From positions 1-64,000 of the forward strand of contig OY783205.1 of NCBI GenBank assembly GCA_963678705.1: a DNA stretch of 64,000 nt, written 5' to 3'. A program made the position numbers and the translations under genes. This document shows positions 1 through 11,994 of this stretch, piece by piece (positions within the stretch are counted from its first letter, which is position 1; each line of letters begins with the position of its first letter). This stretch comes from Panorpa germanica. Taxonomy: Eukaryota; Arthropoda; Insecta; Mecoptera; Panorpidae. The notes under the pieces are model-generated. The model saw only the letters and a list, made by a program, of their open reading frames with translations. It was not told the origin of the DNA and made no database searches.

Positions 1-460
1 GTTGCAAGAGAATCTATATAGTATTTTTTGAAACCTCAATTTAGAGGTTGCAAGAAAATCTATATAGTATTTTTTGAAACCTCAATTTAGAGGTTGCAAG
101 AAAATATATATAGTATTTTTTGAAACCTCAATTTAGAGGTTGCAAGAAAATCTATATAGTATTTTTTGAAACCTCAATTTAGAGGTTGCAAGAAAATCTA
201 TATAGTATTTTTTGAAACCTCAATTTAGAGGTTGCAAGAAAATCTATATAGTATTTTTTGAAACCTCAATTTAGAGGTTGCAAGAAAATCTATATAGTAT
301 TTTTTGAAACCTCAATTTAGAGGTTGCAAGAAAATCTATATAGTATTTTTTGAAACCTCAATTTAGAGGTTGCAAGAAAATCTATATAGTATTTTTTGAA
401 ACCTCAATTTAGAGGTTGCAAGAAAATCTATATAGTATTTTTTGAAACCTCAATTTAGAG
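1..460 (+). repeat. Family A: ten 46-bp tandem repeats (unit 1)
   Basis: Copies start at 1, 47, 93, 139, 185, 231, 277, 323, 369 and 415 with no length variation. Copy 1 carries gagaatc where the others carry gaaaatc, and copy 3 carries aaaatatatatag where the others carry aaaatctatatag. Every repeat contains the dyad aacctc-aattta-gaggtt; extending outwards gives a 14-position stem with one mismatch and one G-T pair. There are no spacers, so this is not a CRISPR array. Confidence 0.97.
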
Positions 461-1643
461 GTTGCCGACACGCCGATATCTCGAAAACCGGGAGGCCTAC
501 CAAAAAATAAATTACATATTTGAAATCAGCGTAAAAAGTTACGTTAAAATACGGAATAAATTTTACATTCGGAGACCATCAACTTTTTGTAAAATTAACA
601 AGAGTATAACCTTTAAAATTTTGATAAAAAATCAAATATTTTTTTTCGAAATTTAACAATGTTTTTGAACGTAGAATTTCCCGCTGATTTCATATCTGAA
701 AACCATTTTGAAATATCTCCATTATTTAACTCTTGAAACGCCGTTATCTCGAAAACCGGGAGGCCTACAAAAAAATAAATTACATATTTGAAATCAGCGT
801 AAAAAGTTACGTTAATATAGGTCATAAATTTTACATTCAGAGACCATCAACTTTTTGTAAAATTAACAAGAGTATAACCTTTAAAATTTTGATAAAAAAT
901 CAAATATTTTTTTTCGAAATTTAACAATGTTTTTGAACGTAGAATTTCCCGCTGATTTCATATCTGAAAACCATTTTGAAATATCTCCATTATTTAACTC
1001 TTGAAACGCCGTTATCTCGAAAACCGGGAGGCCTACAAAAAAATAAATTACATATTTGAAATCAGCGTAAAAAGTTACGTTAATATAGGTCATAAATTTT
1101 ACATTCAGAGACCATCAACTTTTTGTAAAATTAACAAGAGTATAACCTTTAAAATTTTGATAAAAAATCAAATATTTTTTTTCGAAATTTAACAATGTTT
1201 TTGAACGTAGAATTTCCCGCTGATTTCATATCTGAAAACCATTTTGAAATATCTCCATTATTTAACTCTTGAAACGCCGTTATCTCGAAAACCGGGAGGC
1301 CTACAAAAAAATAAATTACATATTTGAAATCAGCGTAAAAAGTTACGTTAATATAGGTCATAAATTTTACATTCAGAGACCATCAACTTTTTGTAAAATT
1401 AACAAGAGTATAACCTTTAAAAATTTAACGAAAAAGCAAATATTTTTTTTCGAAATTTAACAATGTTTTTGAACGTAGAATTTCCCGCAGATTTCAAATC
1501 TGGAAACCATTTTGAAATATCTCCATTATTTAACTCTTGAAACGCCGTTATCTCGAAAACCGGGAGGCCTACCAAAGAGTAAATTACATATTTGAAATCA
1601 GCGTAAAAAGTTACGTTAATATAGGTCATAAATTTTACATTCA
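461..1643 (+). repeat. Family B: 268-bp tandem repeats, 4.4 copies (unit 1)
   Basis: Register starts at cgcc: 471, 739, 1007, 1275 and a partial copy from 1543. Copies 2 and 3 appear identical. Copy 1 differs in its first half (cgccgatatctcg; aaaatacggaataaat). Copy 4 differs in its second half (aaatttaacgaaaaagcaaa; gcagatttcaaatctgg). The fifth copy stops matching near 1643. Each full copy holds a perfect inverted repeat, tttgat-aaaaa-atcaaa, and A/T tracts. Both strands carry open frames of 63-70 codons, but 268 is not a multiple of 3, so no frame runs through the array. Confidence 0.96.
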
Positions 1644-1716
1644 CGGTAATATACCTTGTTAAAATATCATTTTTTTCGAATAATTTTACGACTACCAAAT
1701 GTTCTAAAATGTTCTA
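1644..1716 (+). other. B-to-C junction segment
   Basis: A 73-bp segment between families B and C, present at the same offset in all 13 units. The part up to about 1690 can be aligned with the second half of a B repeat if an internal deletion is allowed (taatatacctt, ttttttcgaa), so it is probably the remains of the fifth B copy. A short doublet, aaatgttctaaaatgttcta, lies at its end. Confidence 0.7.
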
Positions 1717-4280
1717 TCAAGCTTCAAGTGTTATTATCTCATGAACCATAAGAGATAGAAGTCTGAAATTTTTATATGAGGTAGTCTAGACTCTCCTTTA
1801 TAAAATTTATATAATGTTTCTATTAGGAGCCTTAAGGGGGCCACACTAGAGCCATGCATTCTATGGTTTGCACAAGCGTTACATTTATTGACATAGCATG
1901 CTTGCAACGTTAATTACAAGCTACAATAAAGACCTAGGATGCTCAAATTTTAATATGAGATAGTCTAGACACTACTTTATAAATTTTATATAATGTTTCT
2001 ATTAGGAGCTATAAGGGGGCCACACTAGAGCCATGCATTCTATGGTTTGCACAAGCGTTACATTTATTGACATAGCATGCTTGCAACGTTAATTACAAGC
2101 TACAATAAAGACCTAGGATGCTCAAATTTTAATATGAGATAGTCTAGACACTACTTTATAAATTTTATATAATGTTTCTATTAGGAGCTATAAGGGGGCC
2201 ACACTAGAGCCATGTATTCCATGGGTTGCACAAGCTTTACATTTATTGACATAGCATGCTTGGAACGTTAATTACAGAGCACAGTTTAGAGCTGGGAATC
2301 TGAAATTTTTATATGAGGTAGTATAGACACTCCTTTATAAATTTTATATACAGTTTCTATTAGAAGCTTTAAGGGGGCCACACTAGAGCCATGCATTCAA
2401 TGGATTGCACAAGCATTACACAAGCGTTACATTCAACAATGACATAGCATGCTTACAACGTTAACTGTAAGGTACAATATAGACCTAGGAGGCTCAAATT
2501 TTAATATGAGATAGTCTAAACACTCCTTTATAAATTTTATATACAGTTTTCATTAGGAGCCTTAAGGGGGCCACGCTAGAGCCATGTATTCCATGGGTTG
2601 CACAAGCTTTACATTTATTGACATAGCATGCTTGGAACGTTAATTACAGAGCACAGTTTAGAGCTGGGAATCTGAAATTTTTATATGAGGTAGTATAGAC
2701 ACTCCTTTATAAATTTTATATACAGTTTCTATTAGGAGCCTTAAGGGGGCCACACTAGAGCCATGCATTCAATGGATTGCACAAGCATTACACAAGCGTT
2801 ACATTCAACAATGACATAGCATGCTTACAACGTTAACTGTAAGGTACAATATAGACCTAGGAGGCTCAAATTTTAATATGAGATAGTCTAAACACTCCTT
2901 TATAAATTTTATATACAGTTTTTATTAGGAGCCTTAAGGGGGCCACGCTAGAGCCATGTATTCCATGGGTTGCACAAGCTTTACATTTATTGACATAGCA
3001 TGCTTGGAACGTTAATTACAGAGCACAGTTTAGAGCTGGGAATCTGAAATTTTTATATGAGGTAGTATAGACACTCCTTTATAAATTTTATATACAGTTT
3101 CTATTAGGAGCCTTAAGGGGGCCACACTAGAGCCATGCATTCAATGGATTGCACAAGCATTACACAAGCGTTACATTCAACAATGACATAGCATGCTTAC
3201 AACGTTAACTGTAAGGTACAATATAGACCTAGGAGGCTCAAATTTTAATATGAGATAGTCTAAACACTCCTTTATAAATTTTATATACAGTTTTTATTAG
3301 GAGCCTTAAGGGGGCCACGCTAGAGCCATGTATTCCATGGGTTGCACAAGCTTTACATTTATTGACATAGCATGCTTGGAACGTTAATTACAGAGCACAG
3401 TTTAGAGCTGGGAATCTGAAATTTTTATATGAGGTAGTATAGACACTCCTTTATAAATTTTATATACAGTTTCTATTAGGAGCCTTAAGGGGGCCACACT
3501 AGAGCCATGCATTCAATGGATTGCACAAGCATTACACAAGCGTTACATTCAACAATGACATAGCATGCTTACAACGTTAACTGTAAGGTACAATATAGAC
3601 CTAGGAGGCTCAAATTTTAATATGAGATAGTCTAAACACTCCTTTATAAATTTTATATACAGTTTTTATTAGGAGCCTTAAGGGGGCCACGCTAGAGCCA
3701 TGTATTCCATGGGTTGCACAAGCTTTACATTTATTGACATAGCATGCTTGGAACGTTAATTACAGAGCACAGTTTAGAGCTGGGAATCTGAAATTTTTAT
3801 ATGAGGTAGTATAGACACTCCTTTATAAATTTTATATACAGTTTCTATTAGGAGCCTTAAGGGGGCCACACTAGAGCCATGCATTCAATGGATTGCACAA
3901 GCATTACACAAGCGTTACATTCAACAATGACATAGCATGCTTACAACGTTAACTGTAAGGTACAATATAGACCTAGGAGGCTCAAATTTTAATATGAGAT
4001 AGTCTAAACACTCCTTTATAAATTTTATATACAGTTTCTATTAGGAGCCTTAAGGGGGCCACGCTAGAGCCATGTATTCCATGGGTTGCACAAGCTTTAC
4101 ATTTATTGACATAGCATGCTTGCAACGTTAATTCCAAGGTACAATAAAGAGCTAGGATGCTTAAATTTTAATATGAGATAGTCTAGACACTACTTTATAA
4201 ATTTTATATAATGTTTCTATTAGGAGCTATAAGGGGGCCACACTAGAGCCATGCATTCTATGGGTTTGCACAAGCGTTAT
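1717..4280 (+). repeat. Family C: fourteen 179/193-bp monomers (unit 1)
   Basis: Spacings between the index boxes are 179 bp (eight) and 193 bp (five). From m4 to m13 they alternate 193/179, giving a 372-bp dimer. The 193-bp form has 11 bp from a tandem doubling (cacaagcatta then cacaagcgtta) plus 3 bp (cattcaacaatgac in place of catttattgac). All monomers share a GC-richer core, aagggggccac(a/g)ctagag. Monomer m1 is the most diverged and starts with gttattatctcatgaacc (1730-1747). The lengths are in the range of one nucleosome per monomer, which is only suggestive. Confidence 0.95.
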
Positions 4281-4301
4281 AAATTTATTCTCTATTTAGA
4301 G
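4281..4301 (+). other. C-to-A linker
   Basis: A 21-bp linker between the truncated m14 monomer and the next A array. Its last bases, atttagag, already match the end of a 46-bp repeat, so the linker fuses a C monomer to a partial A repeat. The same linker ends units 2 to 12. Confidence 0.85.
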
Positions 4302-4761
4302 GTTGCAAGAGAATCTATATAGTATTTTTTGAAACCTCAATTTAGAGGTTGCAAGAAAATCTATATAGTATTTTTTGAAACCTCAATTTAGAGGTTGCAA
4401 GAAAATATATATAGTATTTTTTGAAACCTCAATTTAGAGGTTGCAAGAAAATCTATATAGTATTTTTTGAAACCTCAATTTAGAGGTTGCAAGAAAATCT
4501 ATATAGTATTTTTTGAAACCTCAATTTAGAGGTTGCAAGAAAATCTATATAGTATTTTTTGAAACCTCAATTTAGAGGTTGCAAGAAAATCTATATAGTA
4601 TTTTTTGAAACCTCAATTTAGAGGTTGCAAGAAAATCTATATAGTATTTTTTGAAACCTCAATTTAGAGGTTGCAAGAAAATCTATATAGTATTTTTTGA
4701 AACCTCAATTTAGAGGTTGCAAGAAAATCTATATAGTATTTTTTGAAACCTCAATTTAGAG
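4302..4761 (+). repeat. Family A array, unit 2
   Basis: Ten 46-bp copies; same copy 1 and copy 3 marker variants as unit 1. Confidence 0.96.
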
Positions 4762-5944
4762 GTTGCCGACACGCCGATATCTCGAAAACCGGGAGGCCTA
4801 CCAAAAAATAAATTACATATTTGAAATCAGCGTAAAAAGTTACGTTAAAATACGGAATAAATTTTACATTCGGAGACCATCAACTTTTTGTAAAATTAAC
4901 AAGAGTATAACCTTTAAAATTTTGATAAAAAATCAAATATTTTTTTTCGAAATTTAACAATGTTTTTGAACGTAGAATTTCCCGCTGATTTCATATCTGA
5001 AAACCATTTTGAAATATCTCCATTATTTAACTCTTGAAACGCCGTTATCTCGAAAACCGGGAGGCCTACAAAAAAATAAATTACATATTTGAAATCAGCG
5101 TAAAAAGTTACGTTAATATAGGTCATAAATTTTACATTCAGAGACCATCAACTTTTTGTAAAATTAACAAGAGTATAACCTTTAAAATTTTGATAAAAAA
5201 TCAAATATTTTTTTTCGAAATTTAACAATGTTTTTGAACGTAGAATTTCCCGCTGATTTCATATCTGAAAACCATTTTGAAATATCTCCATTATTTAACT
5301 CTTGAAACGCCGTTATCTCGAAAACCGGGAGGCCTACAAAAAAATAAATTACATATTTGAAATCAGCGTAAAAAGTTACGTTAATATAGGTCATAAATTT
5401 TACATTCAGAGACCATCAACTTTTTGTAAAATTAACAAGAGTATAACCTTTAAAATTTTGATAAAAAATCAAATATTTTTTTTCGAAATTTAACAATGTT
5501 TTTGAACGTAGAATTTCCCGCTGATTTCATATCTGAAAACCATTTTGAAATATCTCCATTATTTAACTCTTGAAACGCCGTTATCTCGAAAACCGGGAGG
5601 CCTACAAAAAAATAAATTACATATTTGAAATCAGCGTAAAAAGTTACGTTAATATAGGTCATAAATTTTACATTCAGAGACCATCAACTTTTTGTAAAAT
5701 TAACAAGAGTATAACCTTTAAAAATTTAACGAAAAAGCAAATATTTTTTTTCGAAATTTAACAATGTTTTTGAACGTAGAATTTCCCGCAGATTTCAAAT
5801 CTGGAAACCATTTTGAAATATCTCCATTATTTAACTCTTGAAACGCCGTTATCTCGAAAACCGGGAGGCCTACCAAAGAGTAAATTACATATTTGAAATC
5901 AGCGTAAAAAGTTACGTTAATATAGGTCATAAATTTTACATTCA
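4762..5944 (+). repeat. Family B array, unit 2
   Basis: 268-bp register starts at 4772, 5040, 5308, 5576 and a partial copy from 5844. Confidence 0.95.
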
Positions 5945-6017
5945 CGGTAATATACCTTGTTAAAATATCATTTTTTTCGAATAATTTTACGACTACCAAA
6001 TGTTCTAAAATGTTCTA

Positions 6018-8581
6018 TCAAGCTTCAAGTGTTATTATCTCATGAACCATAAGAGATAGAAGTCTGAAATTTTTATATGAGGTAGTCTAGACTCTCCTTT
6101 ATAAAATTTATATAATGTTTCTATTAGGAGCCTTAAGGGGGCCACACTAGAGCCATGCATTCTATGGTTTGCACAAGCGTTACATTTATTGACATAGCAT
6201 GCTTGCAACGTTAATTACAAGCTACAATAAAGACCTAGGATGCTCAAATTTTAATATGAGATAGTCTAGACACTACTTTATAAATTTTATATAATGTTTC
6301 TATTAGGAGCTATAAGGGGGCCACACTAGAGCCATGCATTCTATGGTTTGCACAAGCGTTACATTTATTGACATAGCATGCTTGCAACGTTAATTACAAG
6401 CTACAATAAAGACCTAGGATGCTCAAATTTTAATATGAGATAGTCTAGACACTACTTTATAAATTTTATATAATGTTTCTATTAGGAGCTATAAGGGGGC
6501 CACACTAGAGCCATGTATTCCATGGGTTGCACAAGCTTTACATTTATTGACATAGCATGCTTGGAACGTTAATTACAGAGCACAGTTTAGAGCTGGGAAT
6601 CTGAAATTTTTATATGAGGTAGTATAGACACTCCTTTATAAATTTTATATACAGTTTCTATTAGAAGCTTTAAGGGGGCCACACTAGAGCCATGCATTCA
6701 ATGGATTGCACAAGCATTACACAAGCGTTACATTCAACAATGACATAGCATGCTTACAACGTTAACTGTAAGGTACAATATAGACCTAGGAGGCTCAAAT
6801 TTTAATATGAGATAGTCTAAACACTCCTTTATAAATTTTATATACAGTTTTCATTAGGAGCCTTAAGGGGGCCACGCTAGAGCCATGTATTCCATGGGTT
6901 GCACAAGCTTTACATTTATTGACATAGCATGCTTGGAACGTTAATTACAGAGCACAGTTTAGAGCTGGGAATCTGAAATTTTTATATGAGGTAGTATAGA
7001 CACTCCTTTATAAATTTTATATACAGTTTCTATTAGGAGCCTTAAGGGGGCCACACTAGAGCCATGCATTCAATGGATTGCACAAGCATTACACAAGCGT
7101 TACATTCAACAATGACATAGCATGCTTACAACGTTAACTGTAAGGTACAATATAGACCTAGGAGGCTCAAATTTTAATATGAGATAGTCTAAACACTCCT
7201 TTATAAATTTTATATACAGTTTTTATTAGGAGCCTTAAGGGGGCCACGCTAGAGCCATGTATTCCATGGGTTGCACAAGCTTTACATTTATTGACATAGC
7301 ATGCTTGGAACGTTAATTACAGAGCACAGTTTAGAGCTGGGAATCTGAAATTTTTATATGAGGTAGTATAGACACTCCTTTATAAATTTTATATACAGTT
7401 TCTATTAGGAGCCTTAAGGGGGCCACACTAGAGCCATGCATTCAATGGATTGCACAAGCATTACACAAGCGTTACATTCAACAATGACATAGCATGCTTA
7501 CAACGTTAACTGTAAGGTACAATATAGACCTAGGAGGCTCAAATTTTAATATGAGATAGTCTAAACACTCCTTTATAAATTTTATATACAGTTTTTATTA
7601 GGAGCCTTAAGGGGGCCACGCTAGAGCCATGTATTCCATGGGTTGCACAAGCTTTACATTTATTGACATAGCATGCTTGGAACGTTAATTACAGAGCACA
7701 GTTTAGAGCTGGGAATCTGAAATTTTTATATGAGGTAGTATAGACACTCCTTTATAAATTTTATATACAGTTTCTATTAGGAGCCTTAAGGGGGCCACAC
7801 TAGAGCCATGCATTCAATGGATTGCACAAGCATTACACAAGCGTTACATTCAACAATGACATAGCATGCTTACAACGTTAACTGTAAGGTACAATATAGA
7901 CCTAGGAGGCTCAAATTTTAATATGAGATAGTCTAAACACTCCTTTATAAATTTTATATACAGTTTTTATTAGGAGCCTTAAGGGGGCCACGCTAGAGCC
8001 ATGTATTCCATGGGTTGCACAAGCTTTACATTTATTGACATAGCATGCTTGGAACGTTAATTACAGAGCACAGTTTAGAGCTGGGAATCTGAAATTTTTA
8101 TATGAGGTAGTATAGACACTCCTTTATAAATTTTATATACAGTTTCTATTAGGAGCCTTAAGGGGGCCACACTAGAGCCATGCATTCAATGGATTGCACA
8201 AGCATTACACAAGCGTTACATTCAACAATGACATAGCATGCTTACAACGTTAACTGTAAGGTACAATATAGACCTAGGAGGCTCAAATTTTAATATGAGA
8301 TAGTCTAAACACTCCTTTATAAATTTTATATACAGTTTCTATTAGGAGCCTTAAGGGGGCCACGCTAGAGCCATGTATTCCATGGGTTGCACAAGCTTTA
8401 CATTTATTGACATAGCATGCTTGCAACGTTAATTCCAAGGTACAATAAAGAGCTAGGATGCTTAAATTTTAATATGAGATAGTCTAGACACTACTTTATA
8501 AATTTTATATAATGTTTCTATTAGGAGCTATAAGGGGGCCACACTAGAGCCATGCATTCTATGGGTTTGCACAAGCGTTAT
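6018..8581 (+). repeat. Family C array, unit 2
   Basis: Fourteen monomers in the m1-m14 order of unit 1. Confidence 0.94.
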
Positions 8582-8602
8582 AAATTTATTCTCTATTTAG
8601 AG

Positions 8603-9062
8603 GTTGCAAGAGAATCTATATAGTATTTTTTGAAACCTCAATTTAGAGGTTGCAAGAAAATCTATATAGTATTTTTTGAAACCTCAATTTAGAGGTTGCA
8701 AGAAAATATATATAGTATTTTTTGAAACCTCAATTTAGAGGTTGCAAGAAAATCTATATAGTATTTTTTGAAACCTCAATTTAGAGGTTGCAAGAAAATC
8801 TATATAGTATTTTTTGAAACCTCAATTTAGAGGTTGCAAGAAAATCTATATAGTATTTTTTGAAACCTCAATTTAGAGGTTGCAAGAAAATCTATATAGT
8901 ATTTTTTGAAACCTCAATTTAGAGGTTGCAAGAAAATCTATATAGTATTTTTTGAAACCTCAATTTAGAGGTTGCAAGAAAATCTATATAGTATTTTTTG
9001 AAACCTCAATTTAGAGGTTGCAAGAAAATCTATATAGTATTTTTTGAAACCTCAATTTAGAG
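8603..9062 (+). repeat. Family A array, unit 3
   Basis: Ten 46-bp copies, unchanged although the unit as a whole is short. Confidence 0.96.
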
Positions 9063-10245
9063 GTTGCCGACACGCCGATATCTCGAAAACCGGGAGGCCT
9101 ACCAAAAAATAAATTACATATTTGAAATCAGCGTAAAAAGTTACGTTAAAATACGGAATAAATTTTACATTCGGAGACCATCAACTTTTTGTAAAATTAA
9201 CAAGAGTATAACCTTTAAAATTTTGATAAAAAATCAAATATTTTTTTTCGAAATTTAACAATGTTTTTGAACGTAGAATTTCCCGCTGATTTCATATCTG
9301 AAAACCATTTTGAAATATCTCCATTATTTAACTCTTGAAACGCCGTTATCTCGAAAACCGGGAGGCCTACAAAAAAATAAATTACATATTTGAAATCAGC
9401 GTAAAAAGTTACGTTAATATAGGTCATAAATTTTACATTCAGAGACCATCAACTTTTTGTAAAATTAACAAGAGTATAACCTTTAAAATTTTGATAAAAA
9501 ATCAAATATTTTTTTTCGAAATTTAACAATGTTTTTGAACGTAGAATTTCCCGCTGATTTCATATCTGAAAACCATTTTGAAATATCTCCATTATTTAAC
9601 TCTTGAAACGCCGTTATCTCGAAAACCGGGAGGCCTACAAAAAAATAAATTACATATTTGAAATCAGCGTAAAAAGTTACGTTAATATAGGTCATAAATT
9701 TTACATTCAGAGACCATCAACTTTTTGTAAAATTAACAAGAGTATAACCTTTAAAATTTTGATAAAAAATCAAATATTTTTTTTCGAAATTTAACAATGT
9801 TTTTGAACGTAGAATTTCCCGCTGATTTCATATCTGAAAACCATTTTGAAATATCTCCATTATTTAACTCTTGAAACGCCGTTATCTCGAAAACCGGGAG
9901 GCCTACAAAAAAATAAATTACATATTTGAAATCAGCGTAAAAAGTTACGTTAATATAGGTCATAAATTTTACATTCAGAGACCATCAACTTTTTGTAAAA
10001 TTAACAAGAGTATAACCTTTAAAAATTTAACGAAAAAGCAAATATTTTTTTTCGAAATTTAACAATGTTTTTGAACGTAGAATTTCCCGCAGATTTCAAA
10101 TCTGGAAACCATTTTGAAATATCTCCATTATTTAACTCTTGAAACGCCGTTATCTCGAAAACCGGGAGGCCTACCAAAGAGTAAATTACATATTTGAAAT
10201 CAGCGTAAAAAGTTACGTTAATATAGGTCATAAATTTTACATTCA
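9063..10245 (+). repeat. Family B array, unit 3
   Basis: Register starts at 9073, 9341, 9609, 9877 and a partial copy from 10145. Confidence 0.95.
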
Positions 10246-10318
10246 CGGTAATATACCTTGTTAAAATATCATTTTTTTCGAATAATTTTACGACTACCAA
10301 ATGTTCTAAAATGTTCTA

Positions 10319-11973
10319 TCAAGCTTCAAGTGTTATTATCTCATGAACCATAAGAGATAGAAGTCTGAAATTTTTATATGAGGTAGTCTAGACTCTCCTT
10401 TATAAAATTTATATACAGTTTCTATTAGGAGCCTTAAGGGGGCCACACTAGAGCCATGCATTCAATGGATTGCACAAGCATTACACAAGCGTTACATTCA
10501 ACAATGACATAGCATGCTTACAACGTTAACTGTAAGGTACAATATAGACCTAGGAGGCTCAAATTTTAATATGAGATAGTCTAAACACTCCTTTATAAAT
10601 TTTATATACAGTTTTTATTAGGAGCCTTAAGGGGGCCACGCTAGAGCCATGTATTCCATGGGTTGCACAAGCTTTACATTTATTGACATAGCATGCTTGG
10701 AACGTTAATTACAGAGCACAGTTTAGAGCTGGGAATCTGAAATTTTTATATGAGGTAGTATAGACACTCCTTTATAAATTTTATATACAGTTTCTATTAG
10801 GAGCCTTAAGGGGGCCACACTAGAGCCATGCATTCAATGGATTGCACAAGCATTACACAAGCGTTACATTCAACAATGACATAGCATGCTTACAACGTTA
10901 ACTGTAAGGTACAATATAGACCTAGGAGGCTCAAATTTTAATATGAGATAGTCTAAACACTCCTTTATAAATTTTATATACAGTTTTTATTAGGAGCCTT
11001 AAGGGGGCCACGCTAGAGCCATGTATTCCATGGGTTGCACAAGCTTTACATTTATTGACATAGCATGCTTGGAACGTTAATTACAGAGCACAGTTTAGAG
11101 CTGGGAATCTGAAATTTTTATATGAGGTAGTATAGACACTCCTTTATAAATTTTATATACAGTTTCTATTAGGAGCCTTAAGGGGGCCACACTAGAGCCA
11201 TGCATTCAATGGATTGCACAAGCATTACACAAGCGTTACATTCAACAATGACATAGCATGCTTACAACGTTAACTGTAAGGTACAATATAGACCTAGGAG
11301 GCTCAAATTTTAATATGAGATAGTCTAAACACTCCTTTATAAATTTTATATACAGTTTTTATTAGGAGCCTTAAGGGGGCCACGCTAGAGCCATGTATTC
11401 CATGGGTTGCACAAGCTTTACATTTATTGACATAGCATGCTTGGAACGTTAATTACAGAGCACAGTTTAGAGCTGGGAATCTGAAATTTTTATATGAGGT
11501 AGTATAGACACTCCTTTATAAATTTTATATACAGTTTCTATTAGGAGCCTTAAGGGGGCCACACTAGAGCCATGCATTCAATGGATTGCACAAGCATTAC
11601 ACAAGCGTTACATTCAACAATGACATAGCATGCTTACAACGTTAACTGTAAGGTACAATATAGACCTAGGAGGCTCAAATTTTAATATGAGATAGTCTAA
11701 ACACTCCTTTATAAATTTTATATACAGTTTCTATTAGGAGCCTTAAGGGGGCCACGCTAGAGCCATGTATTCCATGGGTTGCACAAGCTTTACATTTATT
11801 GACATAGCATGCTTGCAACGTTAATTCCAAGGTACAATAAAGAGCTAGGATGCTTAAATTTTAATATGAGATAGTCTAGACACTACTTTATAAATTTTAT
11901 ATAATGTTTCTATTAGGAGCTATAAGGGGGCCACACTAGAGCCATGCATTCTATGGGTTTGCACAAGCGTTAT
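10319..11973 (+). repeat. Family C array, unit 3 (nine monomers)
   Basis: An m1/m6 hybrid followed by m7-m14, 1655 bp in place of 2564. Confidence 0.94.
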
Positions 11974-11994
11974 AAATTTATTCTCTATTTAGAG

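Larger units (their letters stand above)
1..4301 (+). repeat. Higher-order unit 1 (reference, 4301 bp)
   Basis: Reference unit: A 1-460, B 461-1643, junction 1644-1716, C 1717-4280, linker 4281-4301. The fourteen C monomers can be indexed by the box tattaggagc or its variants at 1821, 2000, 2179, 2358, 2551, 2730, 2923, 3102, 3295, 3474, 3667, 3846, 4039 and 4218 (called m1-m14 here). The window opens on the first base of the A array as defined here. Confidence 0.96.
4302..8602 (+). repeat. Higher-order unit 2 (4301 bp)
   Basis: Same length and order as unit 1. Marker variants of unit 1 recur at the same offsets, including the copy 1 and copy 3 variants of family A and the m4 variant tattagaagcttt. 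Confidence 0.96.
8603..11994 (+). repeat. Higher-order unit 3 (short form, 3392 bp)
   Basis: Families A and B are full length. Family C lacks 909 bp, which equals 3 x 179 + 372, that is, five monomers. The box at 10423 belongs to a hybrid monomer: its left part is m1 (gactctcctttataaaattt) and its right part is m6 (atacagtttctattagg, cattcaatgg). This is an in-register deletion between m1 and m6. Confidence 0.95.

Noticed and set aside
1..460. CRISPR array
   Set aside because: The 46-bp repeats are directly contiguous with no unique spacers, and the context is eukaryotic.
745..762. CENP-B-box-like string ctcgaaaaccggga in family B
   Set aside because: It resembles TTCG...CGGG but has only five bases between the two parts where the box has seven, and the first T is a C. 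It does not meet the consensus.
462..1698. Repeated ORFs of 63-93 codons on both strands in family B (and in all other units)
   Set aside because: They overlap each other on opposite strands, recur with the repeat period, change frame between copies because 268 is not a multiple of 3, and show no recognised domain or translation signal.
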